Shown: one piece after another, positions 55,854 through 64,000 of the stretch
Layout of the letters: every line of letters starts with the position of its first letter
How positions within the stretch are numbered: position 1 is the first letter of the stretch
DNA from: Guillardia theta CCMP2712
Taxonomy: Eukaryota > Cryptophyceae > Pyrenomonadales > Geminigeraceae
Direction of reading: 5' to 3'
Assembly (NCBI RefSeq): GCF_000315625.1
Contig: NW_005434545.1
Location: 111,450 to 175,449, forward strand
DNA length: 64,000 nt
Translations under genes and position numbers: made by a program
The notes under the pieces: generated by a model
The model's database searches: none
Seen by the model: the letters and a program-made list of their open reading frames with translations, nothing else
What the model was told of the DNA's origin: nothing

Positions 55854-57234
55854 ATGTCCCAGCATGCTCGTCAGATGGGATCATCTCTCGCCTTCCTGGC
55901 CTCGTGGGCTGTTTCCCGTTCCTTACATCGAGTTCAGTTGATGTTGCACACTTTCGCGCTTCTCTCAGCCTGGTTGGCATCAGCGAGACAGTCCGATGCT
56001 TCGGATCTCTACAAACGACTCGAGAAGGTCGAGCATGCCTGTGATGAGAGGAAGAGCTGAGGCTGGGGGAGGGCAGAGGGATCCAGAAGCGCTGTCTAAA
56101 CCTCTCATGCCGTCGGTGAGCCAAGACTGTGTCCCTCATCTTTCTAATCCTCGTGTCAGATTGTAGCGATACCAGTGGCAGAACAGGTTTATCCTGACTG
56201 GTTGGAGGGGACTTGGGATGTTTCATGCAAGGTATGCGTGTGGTTGGTGAGGGAGGTCCAGGGGATGAGGAGATCCTTCAGTTCTCGGGATACTTGTTGC
56301 CCGTGAAGCAGTTGTCCAAGGAGCAAATCATGAGGGATGTCGAGATCCCGGGGTTTCAGAAGCTGTCGATTGCTCTCCTGCCCGATGTCGGCTCATCTGC
56401 GTCATTCCAGAAATCTTTCCGAAGGAGGGCGGATGGGAAGGTGGAGGAAACCCTTCGCGCGCCTGTCGCGCGCCTTTCGAAGGGTGAGTTTGTTGGCAGG
56501 TAGTTGAAGACCGGCAGGCTGGTTTCACATCGCTCATCAACTCATACGTCGGATCCTCTGCAGTGAAGTCTGTTACATGCACTAACGACAGGTTTCGAGC
56601 TGGCTGAGCCGCCATGTGCCACGTACCGATGCATTTCTGCTCCAGGGATTCCATCGAACTGATACCTGGCAAGACGAGGAACGCTGAGCGGATCGGTAAG
56701 AGGATTTTCGAATGGGCTATGGACGCAAAGCTCTGATGTACTCTCCAGAGCTCTTCTCAAGTTCTAGGGACAGCGAGGCCGTGGGGGACATCTTCGTTTG
56801 CTCGGACTACGTTCGACAGGTTGGATTCGGCAGGAGTCTCGTTCTTGCTCCTCTAACTATCTCTCTAGGTCACCTATGGCCTATCAAAGCAGTTCGGAGT
56901 AGCCAGACAGGTCTGTCATGTAGTTGACGATGGTAGTCGCCGATACTGGTAGCAGGTGGTGGGGGAATATCAACACTTCTGGACTTTCAAGAAGAAGACC
57001 GATTATGAGTTGACCGCCAACCTTCTCACAGCAGCTTACCTTCAGGTGCAATCGTAGATGGCGTCTGTTAGTCGCATGTTCGAATGACTTTCAAATGACT
57101 TTCCCCCCAGCCGCAAGATCCTCTTTTCTTCCAGGCCCCATCGAAGGTAAGCTGTGTCCTACAGCCCGTGGACTGAGGAGGTTTTGCAGGCTGTTGTAGT
57201 GTACTCCACCGATTACAATTTCAGACGTGGATAA
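55854..57234 (+). CDS. Plastid DUF6816-like protein
   Basis: The leader frame from ATG 55854 (MSQHARQMGSSLAFLASWAV) contains two hydrophobic runs (LAFLASWAV; LMLHTFALLSAWLASA) and SDASDLYKRLEK, compatible with a targeting presequence. The mature part follows: IVAIPVAEQVYPDWLEGTWD, VSCK, then after a 50-nt intron FSGYLLPVKQLSKEQIMRDV and KLSIALLPDVGSSASFQKSF. Later exons give DIFVCSDYVRQ, VTYGLSKQFGVARQ, VVGEYQHFWTFKKKTDYELT, ANLLTAAYLQ, PQDPLFFQAPSK and AVVVYSTDYNFRRG (TAA 57232). The YPxWLxGTW opening and the LLTAAYLQPQDPLFF..PSK close are those I associate with thylakoid/plastid DUF6816 proteins of algae and plants; function unknown. The 5' end and exon at 56590-56820 are approximate. Confidence 0.7.
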
Positions 57235-57277
57235 GCTATACTCCACCGATTACACTTTCAGACGCGGATGGGCTGTA
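57204..57277 (+). repeat. 37-bp direct duplication of the gene's 3' end
   Basis: The segment coding YSTDYNFRRG plus the stop (CTCCACCGATTACA from 57204) is repeated in tandem from 57241 with a few substitutions. The second copy has TGG where the first has the TAA stop context. The duplicate lies in the 3' UTR. Confidence 0.85.
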
Positions 57278-57568
57278 AAGAATGTATTTCTACGACTCAA
57301 TGAAACAACTATTCCTGACCATCTTGATCTAAACGCTATTGACAGAAACAATAATGCCTAGAAAGAACGAATACAATTTCCTCATCGGCAAAAAGCATGC
57401 AGTTGACAGAGAGGAAGGGAAAAATAACTTAACGCCTGTCACAATACGGTAAGGCCACTACTTATCATGTTATCTACTTGTACAAAAGATCCTGATACAT
57501 CTCAAATCTACATATGAGTCTAATCAGTTGTTTGGTTGTCCTCGAATCATATTCTGCAAAATACGAAA
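57235..57568. other. Convergent spacer
   Basis: AT-rich sequence between the DUF6816-like stop and the AN1 gene stop, presumably both 3' UTRs. It contains only the tail of the 37-bp duplication. Confidence 0.7.
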
Positions 57569-58324
57569 TCAGATAACGAAGTTGCGGGAACAACAGAAAT
57601 CCACCTCTCGTCGCACAGCAACCGCCTTTGCCTCCTCCGCAAGCTGCATGTAGTTTTTATTATAGGCATCCTCCTTGCAAAGACACAAATTCTTGCAAGC
57701 ATGTTCCTGTCATGAATCAGCTCTACCACGCATTTGGGGAAGAAGAATTACCTCAGGAAGACGATGATCAGGGCAAAACTTCAGATCGCAGTACTGGCAG
57801 TCTCCAGCAATCTGCAGACATTCAGTCAAGATCATAGAGAGCCGACTAGCTAACGGTGCCAGACCTGCATGTAATATTCTTTGCAACCTTTGACAACACA
57901 CCTCCTTTTCCCTGCTCCTCCTCGAAGCCTGCAAACAATCAGATCAAGAAGTGCGGAGAATGTGTTGTCACCTGCTGCAGCCCCTTAATTTTGTGTCATC
58001 CCCTGTCTGCTGTTCGCTGATCTCAGGGTCTTTCGTCCACGAAGCGACTTCAAATCCTCCGACGAGATCTGCTGAATTTCGCAATTCAACGTTTTCCGGG
58101 TAATGTGCGACGAGACTGTTCTTAGGGTGAAGGAATGGTGAGTTGGAATCAATACTTGCGAATGTCTGTAACTCAATAGATTGCGAAGAGAAGTCTGATA
58201 TAGCATAAGAGACCCGCACGAGGGTCAAGGCTAAAATCAGCATCGACGGCCCCACGATATGAGAGATCCCTCTGTACATCTTTGAAAAGTTCTTGAAACC
58301 TTGTTCAGATCGAACACGCTTCAT
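57569..58324 (-). CDS. AN1-type zinc-finger protein with N-terminal hydrophobic segment
   Basis: The first exon from ATG 58324 codes MKRVRSEQGFKNFSKMYRGI, then SHIVGPSMLILALTLVRVSY, a hydrophobic stretch reading as membrane span or signal anchor, and a polar region ending GDDTKLRGCSR. Splicing with phase 2 continues LRGGAGKRRCVVKGCKEYYM, Q, then IAGDCQYCDLKFCPDHRLPE, then EHACKNLCLCKEDAYNKNYM. The cysteines and histidines (C-x4-C, C-x2-C-x4-C-x2-H-x5-H-x-C) fit the AN1 zinc finger exactly across three exons. The tail is QLAEEAKAVAVRREVDFCCS ending RNFVI. AN1 proteins usually act in ubiquitin/stress pathways in the cytosol; a membrane-anchored version is unusual. Confidence 0.75.
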
Positions 58325-59279
58325 CCGATGAAAGATAAATCGGCGGCTGCCATCTCCCCCGCCAGGTTACGACCAAATTATTGTTGATTTGAGAATTTCT
58401 GCTTCAAGAAACGACTCAGCTTTCAAGAGAAACTTGTACAAACAGCGAAGCAATAGACATATGACATCTGGGATTTCCGGAGGAAACTCAATTCAAATCA
58501 ACATCCATTTCAAATCGAGAATTCACACAGATATCTCCTTCATGTCTAGCGCGACTTAGCACAAAACAAAGTCTTTGTGGTTCGCAACATAGACCTCTCT
58601 GAGGTACACTTCCAACAACATTTGTCCGCCTCACGAGAACAACTGATATTATAACTTCATGATGCAGATGGGACGTTTCGGAAACCATCCTCTGTGCAGA
58701 AAATTTCCCTCTTTGCGCATCTCAATATCTAGTTTGCTGGTTGCTTTTGGTTTTTCTATCTGAACGGACACGTCTTTGAAAAATAGCCAAATGATCATGG
58801 CAAACACCAAGAAACTTTTCATAAAAACTTCAGAGCTCAAAACTAGTTGATTCCTCTTTCTCGAATTCTTTATCCGCTTCTTCCCACCAAATTCGTTCAT
58901 ACCCCACGGAGTACTCGTTCACATACATCACAACATATCAGTAAAATTGTGCATTTTTGCCTCACGAAACACTACGAAAGTTGCAGGCATATGTTTTTTC
59001 TACAAAGTTGCAGGTCATTATCAGAACTTGTGAAGTGCAACATTGTGATCCCCTAGATAAAATCACTTGAATCCTTGAAGCTCACGTACTGTTTGCTTCT
59101 CTACTCTTGACTCGATGTTTAAAACGTTTCTCCCGCATGCCGAGCAGGGAAGTGTCCATGATCTCTATCCTCCATTTGTTCGTTCCCATCACCTCCTCCT
59201 CCCCGCCTCTGCCTCTTCCTTATCCTCGGCTCTATTCACTGCGCTTCGACGTTGCAGCCATCACAGATGGAATTGCGAG
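58325..59279. other. Spacer upstream of the AN1 gene
   Basis: AT-rich region with no strong gene. A minus-strand frame at 58649-58900 is listed separately. 59107-59280 turns C/T-rich before the G-tract island. Confidence 0.5.
58649..58900 (-). CDS. Possible small membrane protein
   Basis: An 83-codon ATG frame MNEFGGKKRIKNSRKRNQLV with a basic start, then FLVFAMIIWLFF as a membrane-like span, and a polar end (IEKPKATSKLDIEMRKEG). No recognised family. It could be chance in AT-rich DNA. Confidence 0.25.
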   Translation of the reverse strand: MNEFGGKKRIKNSRKRNQLVLSSEVFMKSFLVFAMIIWLFFKDVSVQIEKPKATSKLDIEMRKEGNFLHRGWFPKRPICIMKL

Positions 59280-60400
59280 CAGCCTCTTTAGGGGTGGGGG
59301 GGTACACCATTTCATCTTTTGGGTGGGGTCATTCTACAGGGATTGGGTAGGGTTATGAATAGTCATCTTGGAGGTAGGGTGGATAATAGCATGGGGTGTC
59401 GTGGATTGAAACGGGGTTGTATTCGCGGAATACTTCGTTTGATGAGGTGGGTAGGGTGGTTTGAGATTCAATGAAATAGGTGGGGTGGGTTGTGAGGGCC
59501 GACGACAAAGAGTTACCAAGAGGGTAGGGTAGTCTTCTAGGTGTTTGTGGGGACACAAGGAAACGGGTAGGGTGGTATCTGCTGAGGATCATCCTTTGCC
59601 CACGGGGTACCGATAAATTGCACTTATTATAGGGGTGGGGTATATATCAGCCCCAAAGGAAAGCCTTCAACGGGTGGGGGTGAAATAATCTGATCCTGAA
59701 GAAGGGGTGGGTTGAAAACCTGTAAAGCTGCCTGGGGGTAGGGTCTGTAGAATTGGGTAGGTGGGTAGGGGTAATGCTTGCAGGGGTAACAACAAGGTGG
59801 CCGGACATACTACCCAGGCCTTGATGACCCTACCAGGGAAAACGAGTGAAGTAATGTCTCAGTACCCGTTATTTCCGAATAGAAAAGATATCGAGTAAGG
59901 GGGTCAGGACAACCCCCACCCCCCATATACGCACCATGAACCTCTGTGCACCCAACCACCCGTCGAATTTCCTTTTGGACAGATAAAGCCCGGGGTATTC
60001 GACAGAAACGCGCCCGAAATCTTGGGTGACAGATTAAAATCTTATCTATTTTAAAGCATATTCTCCTCTGCCTTAACCGGTCCAAACAAGGCAAAGACAT
60101 CTAGAGGGGGTGGGTACTCTCTGGTACCAATTAATAATTGTTAACAACCTTTTTAGGATTACGGTACAAAAAGTATTCTTGTATTCGACTACCCCTCCAC
60201 TTCACTCTCACTACCCCCCATTACCCCCACCTCTCCTCAATCCACCACCCCCCCACCCTCCTTTGTCAGAGAACATCGGTTGTCACATGGGTGGTCGTCA
60301 TACCCCAAACAGACTACAGTACCCCCTCCTGGCAGCCTGACATACTATACGTAGGAGGGGTACTTCATCACGATTAGGAAAGTCTACAGTACCCCCTTGT
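59280..60400. repeat. G-tract/C-tract island with strand switch
   Basis: 59285-59840 is G-rich on the plus strand (GGGTAGGGT, GGGGTGGGT, GGGGTACC). From about 59905 to 60380 C-rich phrases dominate (CCCCCACCCCCC, TACCCCC). The same words build the islands at 29.4 and 54.8 kb. No coding signal except the short conserved frame at the inverted repeat. Confidence 0.7.
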
Positions 60401-61470
60401 GGGTGAAGGAAGGCAAGATGGGAAGAAGTATCAGAAGATACCTACTGCGAGAGGGATGATGGTATTAGTTCCCAACCTTGCTTCAATCACCATGATTTTG
60501 CCAGAATACCACCTATGTAGAATCATCACACCACAACATACACGGGAAACAAGAAGATTGAAGGGGGGGAACCTGTGTGTGATGTGACAGAAGATTTTTT
60601 GGCTACCAACCGGTACCTGTCCACCCACATTTACAGGAGATACGTGTTCTCACCGAAAGGTTACCTGCATCCTTCACACGTACACAGGATCAGATATGAT
60701 TTAAATCCTGAGGGAGCTCGTTGAACACGAACTCCCTTGTTCCCATTAAGAAAGTTGATTTCTTGTACATAAGACGTACACTGTTTACGTTTGAGGAAAT
60801 GTTTGCCTTGAAGCTTGGAAGCATGACATACGGCGGGGACAATGGCGGATGGAGTTGCGTATAGCATTGCGTCGACAGGGGACTGAAGGGGCGGGGCAGG
60901 GGCTGGTGATATGGAATGCATCGCAGAAGAAGGCATATGCTGTGATGTATCATCATCACCTACTTGAAGACCTGCCAGTACTGTTGTGTGACTAACATTG
61001 ACCGTGGCGGGAGAAGTAGGCATAGATTGGTCTGCCAGTTCATGATAAAGACGACTAGCCGCTTCCACGAGGTTCCCGTCAAGCCTCCATCCCACGAGTT
61101 GATGTCCCTTCGAGATAACTTGACCTATACGAAGGTTGGAGGAAAGCCCCAGCTGAGAACGTATGGTTTCAACATGGTGCATGAACGATGTGGGATGCAG
61201 AGCTGCCATGGCGCGGCGTCCGCGGCGTGCTGGAATGGCCAGATTTGTTGGCGGGAAAGTAGTACCAAGTTGGAGAGTTTGTACGGGGTCGTACTACCGT
61301 ACCTTAGCAATAATTGTTTGTAAAGGGCAAATGTAACTTAAATTAGTACCCAGTTTGCTATTTTCATACTGTTTAAAATAATCCAAGAAGCGTTACTATC
61401 CAAACAATTTGTACTATTTATCCAATTGTCCTATATCCATGATTTTGGACGCGTTTCTGTCGAATACCCC
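59992..61470. repeat. Inverted repeat pair (21 bp perfect) bounding 1.4 kb
   Basis: 59992-60012 (GGGGTATTCGACAGAAACGC plus G) is exactly reverse-complemented at 61450-61470. Similarity extends inward by about 12 bp with scattered mismatches. In both arms the conserved frame reads GVFDRNA followed by PEIL or SKIM, so the arms look like pieces of one old protein-coding sequence in opposite orientations. Confidence 0.8.
60661..61209 (-). CDS. Hypothetical ORF within the inverted-repeat region
   Basis: A 182-codon ATG frame: MAALHPTSFMHHVETIRSQL, GLSSNLRIGQVISKGHQLVG, and a C-terminus with two close Cys (LILCTCEGCR) after QCTSYVQEINFLNGNKGVRV. It lies between the two arms of the inverted repeat. 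A mobile-element remnant is possible, but no transposase motif is visible. Confidence 0.3.
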   Translation of the reverse strand: MAALHPTSFMHHVETIRSQLGLSSNLRIGQVISKGHQLVGWRLDGNLVEAASRLYHELADQSMPTSPATVNVSHTTVLAGLQVGDDDTSQHMPSSAMHSISPAPAPPLQSPVDAMLYATPSAIVPAVCHASKLQGKHFLKRKQCTSYVQEINFLNGNKGVRVQRAPSGFKSYLILCTCEGCR

Positions 61471-62413
61471 ATAAAGCCCTCCAGCGATCGGTACCCCATT
61501 TCCACCATGCTTCTTGTGGGTGAGGTACGGGGGGTGGGTAAAGCAGCAGTTGGAGGCCACAAATCTAGGGGGTGGGTAGGTATGAATGGAGCCAAACCAT
61601 CTCGGACCAGATACCAGGGGGTGGGTGGGAATCTTCAGTGGGGTCATCCTAGGAAAACACACCGGTAGTCTGAGTCGACAGCCCCTCATACCGATCTCAA
61701 CTGTGAATGCCCGGCTACGGGCCCAAAGGCCCGGTCACCAACCGGTCACTGAGGGCAGGGGTATAGCGGGGATGAGGGACATGAAACAGTCATAAAGAGT
61801 AGATTTCTTCGGTGTCAGAGAGGAATGCAGGGAGTAGTGAAGCAGAGAGGAAGGAGCAAGATGAAGGGAAGAAGTCGGGGGAGAGACGATGATAGAGACA
61901 GTGGAGTGGTCATGAAGAGGAGGCCAGAGGCCAGAGATGATCACTAGATGGAAACATACTTGAATTAAGATCACGAGGGCAGAGGGGTCACAAGAGGTAT
62001 GAGTTGCAAGGGTTGCATTACTAGGTGCTGGGGATGCAGCGAAGTCTATGTTGGGGAGACGAGTATGGAGGTTGAAGAAGGCACATGAGTTTGATTCATG
62101 GCATTCCGCGAATAGAAGAATGAAGGGATCGTTGGATGAGATTTTGTCCACTTCACAGTTGCAGGCAGATGCGACGATTTTGTTCACTTTTTCCCATTTA
62201 TTGTGTGTCCATGGCAGAGGCTCCGTCGCATGGCTAATACCATGAATCGCAATAGGCAGCTCCTCCTCTTCCTGTGCATCTTCGGTGTTGTTGCTCTCGG
62301 GCTGGTGAGAGGGCGGGGTGTGCTTCTTTCCCCTTGTGCGTCTCACCCCATGGCAGGGGCATACTTGCTCGGCTTCTGAGGGCAACAGGTCCGTGGACAG
62401 CAAGACGAAGGGA
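61210..62413. other. Spacer with G-tracts, GC core and a long antisense frame
   Basis: 61500-61645 carries GGGGGTGGGTAAAG and GGGGGTGGGTGGG words, and 61708-61750 a GGGCCCAAAGGCCC core. A minus-strand open frame spans 61735-62622 and overlaps the peptidase leader; its middle (PLPWTHNKWEKVNKIVASAC) has protein-like composition, but no domain is recognisable. I cannot tell gene from chance. Confidence 0.4.
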
Positions 62414-64000
62414 ATGCTTCCTGCCTTCATCAACTTTGCTCTCCGCCCGCTCTCCCACTTGTCCGGCTGCAGCGCGTTTCGCTCCGCGGCGAAGATCTTT
62501 CCCAAGAAGTTCATCCAGGTGCCTTCGGTGCGGCTCAGGGGAGGAAGAGACCAGCCCTTCACCGTGCAGGCGAGCGCAGCAGCTCCTGTGGCTGAGACCT
62601 CGACCAAGATGAACCCGCTCATCTCGCTGGAGATGTTCCCCCGCTACGACCTGGTGTCTGCCGAGCACGTGCTGCCGGCGATGCAGGAGCTTATCAAGGA
62701 TGCCGAGGGGAGCCTGGCGAAGCTGGAGGCGAGGCTCAAGGAGAGCGGGTATCAGATTAAGTGCTCTGAGTTCCTCGGTGAGGTGGAGAAGCTCTCGGAC
62801 CATGTCGAGCGTTCGTGGGGAGTGGTGCAGCACCTAAAGGGGGTGCGGGACAACGACGCGCTTCGCAAGGCTGTGGAGGAGGCGCAGCCAGCAGTGGTGC
62901 AAATGAACCTGAAGCTGATGCAGAACGAGGCCCTGTTCAACACGTTCAAGGCGATCAAGGAGAGCAAGGAGTTCCAGACGCTCTCCCCTGCCCAGAAGAG
63001 AATCGTGGAGACCTCCATCCGGGACGCCGAGCTGTCCGGGGTTGCCCTCAAGGGGGAGGAGAAGAAGCGCTACAACGATCTGCAGCAGGAGCTCGCGACT
63101 CTGAGCACCAAGTTCAGCAACAACGTGCGAGGAGGTCGAGGCGGCGGGTCGTTGACTGACGGCTGAGCTGCAGGTTCTTGACAGCACCAAGGCCTTCTCT
63201 GTCCGCCTGGAGAAGAAGGAGGAGGTTGCCGGGCTGCCTGCGAGCTCGCTTGCTCTCGCTGCTCAGACAGCCAAGAGCAAGGGAGACAAGGATGCGACGC
63301 CGGAGGAGGGGCCCTGGGTGTTCACGCTGGACATGCCTTCCTACCTGGCGGTACAGCAGCATGCGAAGGACCGCTCGCTGCGGGAGAAGATGTACGAGCA
63401 GTACATCACCAGGGCCTCCAAAGAGGTGAGGCGGAGCCGAAGTAGAGGGGGGAAGAGGGGGGGATGGGGAAGGAGTGAAAGGATGGGGAGGAAGGAGAGA
63501 GCGAAGGGGGAGCAAGGGGGGTGAGGGAAGGCAGGAGAGGAGAAGGGAAGAGAGGAGAAGGAAGAGAGGAGAAGGAAGAGAGGAGAAGGGAAGAGGATGA
63601 CGTGGGGATGTCAGGGTCTGGACAACACGCCAATCATCAACAAGATTCTTGCTCTTCGACAAGAGACGGCAAAGCTGCTCGGCAAGAGGTGGGCTAGAGA
63701 GAATGGGATGAAGGAGGAGTGAGACATTTTAAGAAGAGATCAGAATGGAGGAGGAGGAGGAGGAAGGGAGGAGGAGGAGGAGGAAGAGGAGGAGGAGGAG
63801 GAGGAGGAGGTTGTGATGGTGGTGAGGGAAGGGATGTGGAATGATAAGTTTCGCAGGCATCATGCTGATGTCAGCACTGCGAGCAAGATGGCCACGTACG
63901 AGAGCGCGATGAAGCTGCTCAAGGTGAGGGGAAGAGGAAGAGAAGGAAGGAAGAGAAGGGAAGGAAGAGAGGAGAGAGAGGAGAGAGAGGAAGAGAGAGG
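62414..64000 (+). CDS. Organellar M3 oligopeptidase A (5' part; continues beyond window)
   Basis: ATG 62414 is the first in its frame and opens a leader MLPAFINFALRPLSHLSGCS, AFRSAAKIFPKKF, VRLRGGRDQPFTVQASAA that looks organelle-targeting. The mature N-terminus follows: MNPLISLEMFPRYDLVSAEH, VLPAMQELIKDAEGSLAKLE. Next are VERSWGVVQHLKGVRDNDAL, KRIVETSIRDAELSGVALKG and YNDLQQELATLSTKFSNNV. Exons are at 62414-63124, 63174-63426 (VLDSTKAFSVRLEKKEEV; MYEQYITRASKE), 63615-63688 (LDNTPIINKILALRQETAKL) and 63857-63923 (HHADVSTASKMATYESAMKL). The order matches bacterial OpdA and plant organellar oligopeptidase, which degrade released targeting peptides. The HExxH zinc site lies outside the window. 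Confidence 0.92.
63427..63614. repeat. GA-rich peptidase intron
   Basis: This intron is a nearly pure purine run on the sense strand with four AGGAGAAGG(A/G)AGAG units at 63535-63595. It is longer than most introns here. A similar GGA microsatellite fills the next intron at 63743-63812, and GA repeats fill the one at 63924-64000. Confidence 0.85.

Overview
This is nuclear DNA from a gene-dense, intron-rich eukaryote, most likely a photosynthetic protist with a secondary plastid. Most genes are cut by many short GT-AG introns of roughly 45-60 nt, and there are no operons or Shine-Dalgarno signals. The gene set mixes core eukaryotic functions with plant/algal-looking ones: a plastid DUF6816-like protein, a plant-type oligopeptidase A with an organelle leader, and a fused fucokinase/GDP-fucose pyrophosphorylase. 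A cryptophyte such as Guillardia theta fits best. That placement is inferred from gene content and architecture, not from any marker.

Layout, left to right. 1-2862 (-): LRR/coiled-coil protein running off the left edge. 3603-4712 (+): FKBP25-type prolyl isomerase. 4999-7006 (-): coiled-coil protein. 8480-12615 (+): TFIIIB subunit Bdp1. 13.0-13.7 kb (+): hypothetical. 13829-15695 (-): LCMT-family methyltransferase. 16318-17607 (+): hypothetical. 17900-19055 (-): ribosomal protein uL23. 19474-23085 (+): FUSC/aromatic-acid-exporter-like membrane protein. 23278-23769 (-): NTF2. About 25.38-27.2 kb (+): MYST histone acetyltransferase. 27276-29179 (-): farnesylatable DnaJ. 29.4-30.4 kb: G-rich non-coding island. 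31586-33058 (-): STK19-like winged-helix protein. 33614-35677 (+): PH-domain protein. 35832-36653 (-): TIM22. 36950-38509 (-): AAMP/Sqt1 WD40. 39716-42753 (-): Ctf4/WDHD1. 43545-44260 (+): small membrane-anchored protein. 45091-45899 (-): C-lobe of a CDC7-like kinase with no N-lobe in view. 46034-48447 (+): coiled-coil protein containing a tandem exon-intron array. 48714-51674 (+): L-fucokinase/FKGP. 51840-54202 (-): signal peptide, Cys-rich part, Ala/Lys/Glu repeats and a membrane span. 55854-57234 (+): DUF6816-like. 57569-58324 (-): AN1 zinc finger with a hydrophobic segment. 58.3-62.4 kb: repeat-rich, G-tract-rich, with degenerate ORFs. 62414 to the right edge (+): M3 oligopeptidase.

Several genes share nuclear chromatin and replication roles (Bdp1, MYST HAT, Ctf4, CDC7-like, STK19-like), but nothing suggests coordinated clustering. 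Neighbours are packed on alternating strands with short spacers.

The most unusual structure is at 46998-48252. There, 33-nt or 75-nt exons, all in phase 0 and coding for coiled-coil residues, alternate with near-identical 50-62-nt GT-AG segments. Six consecutive identical 83-bp exon+intron units form its core. The intron-like segments still look like coiled-coil coding sequence broken by different small indels in different copies, and the last copy is unbroken. This could be intron birth by intronisation followed by tandem amplification, or a frameshifted pseudogene array. RNA data would decide.
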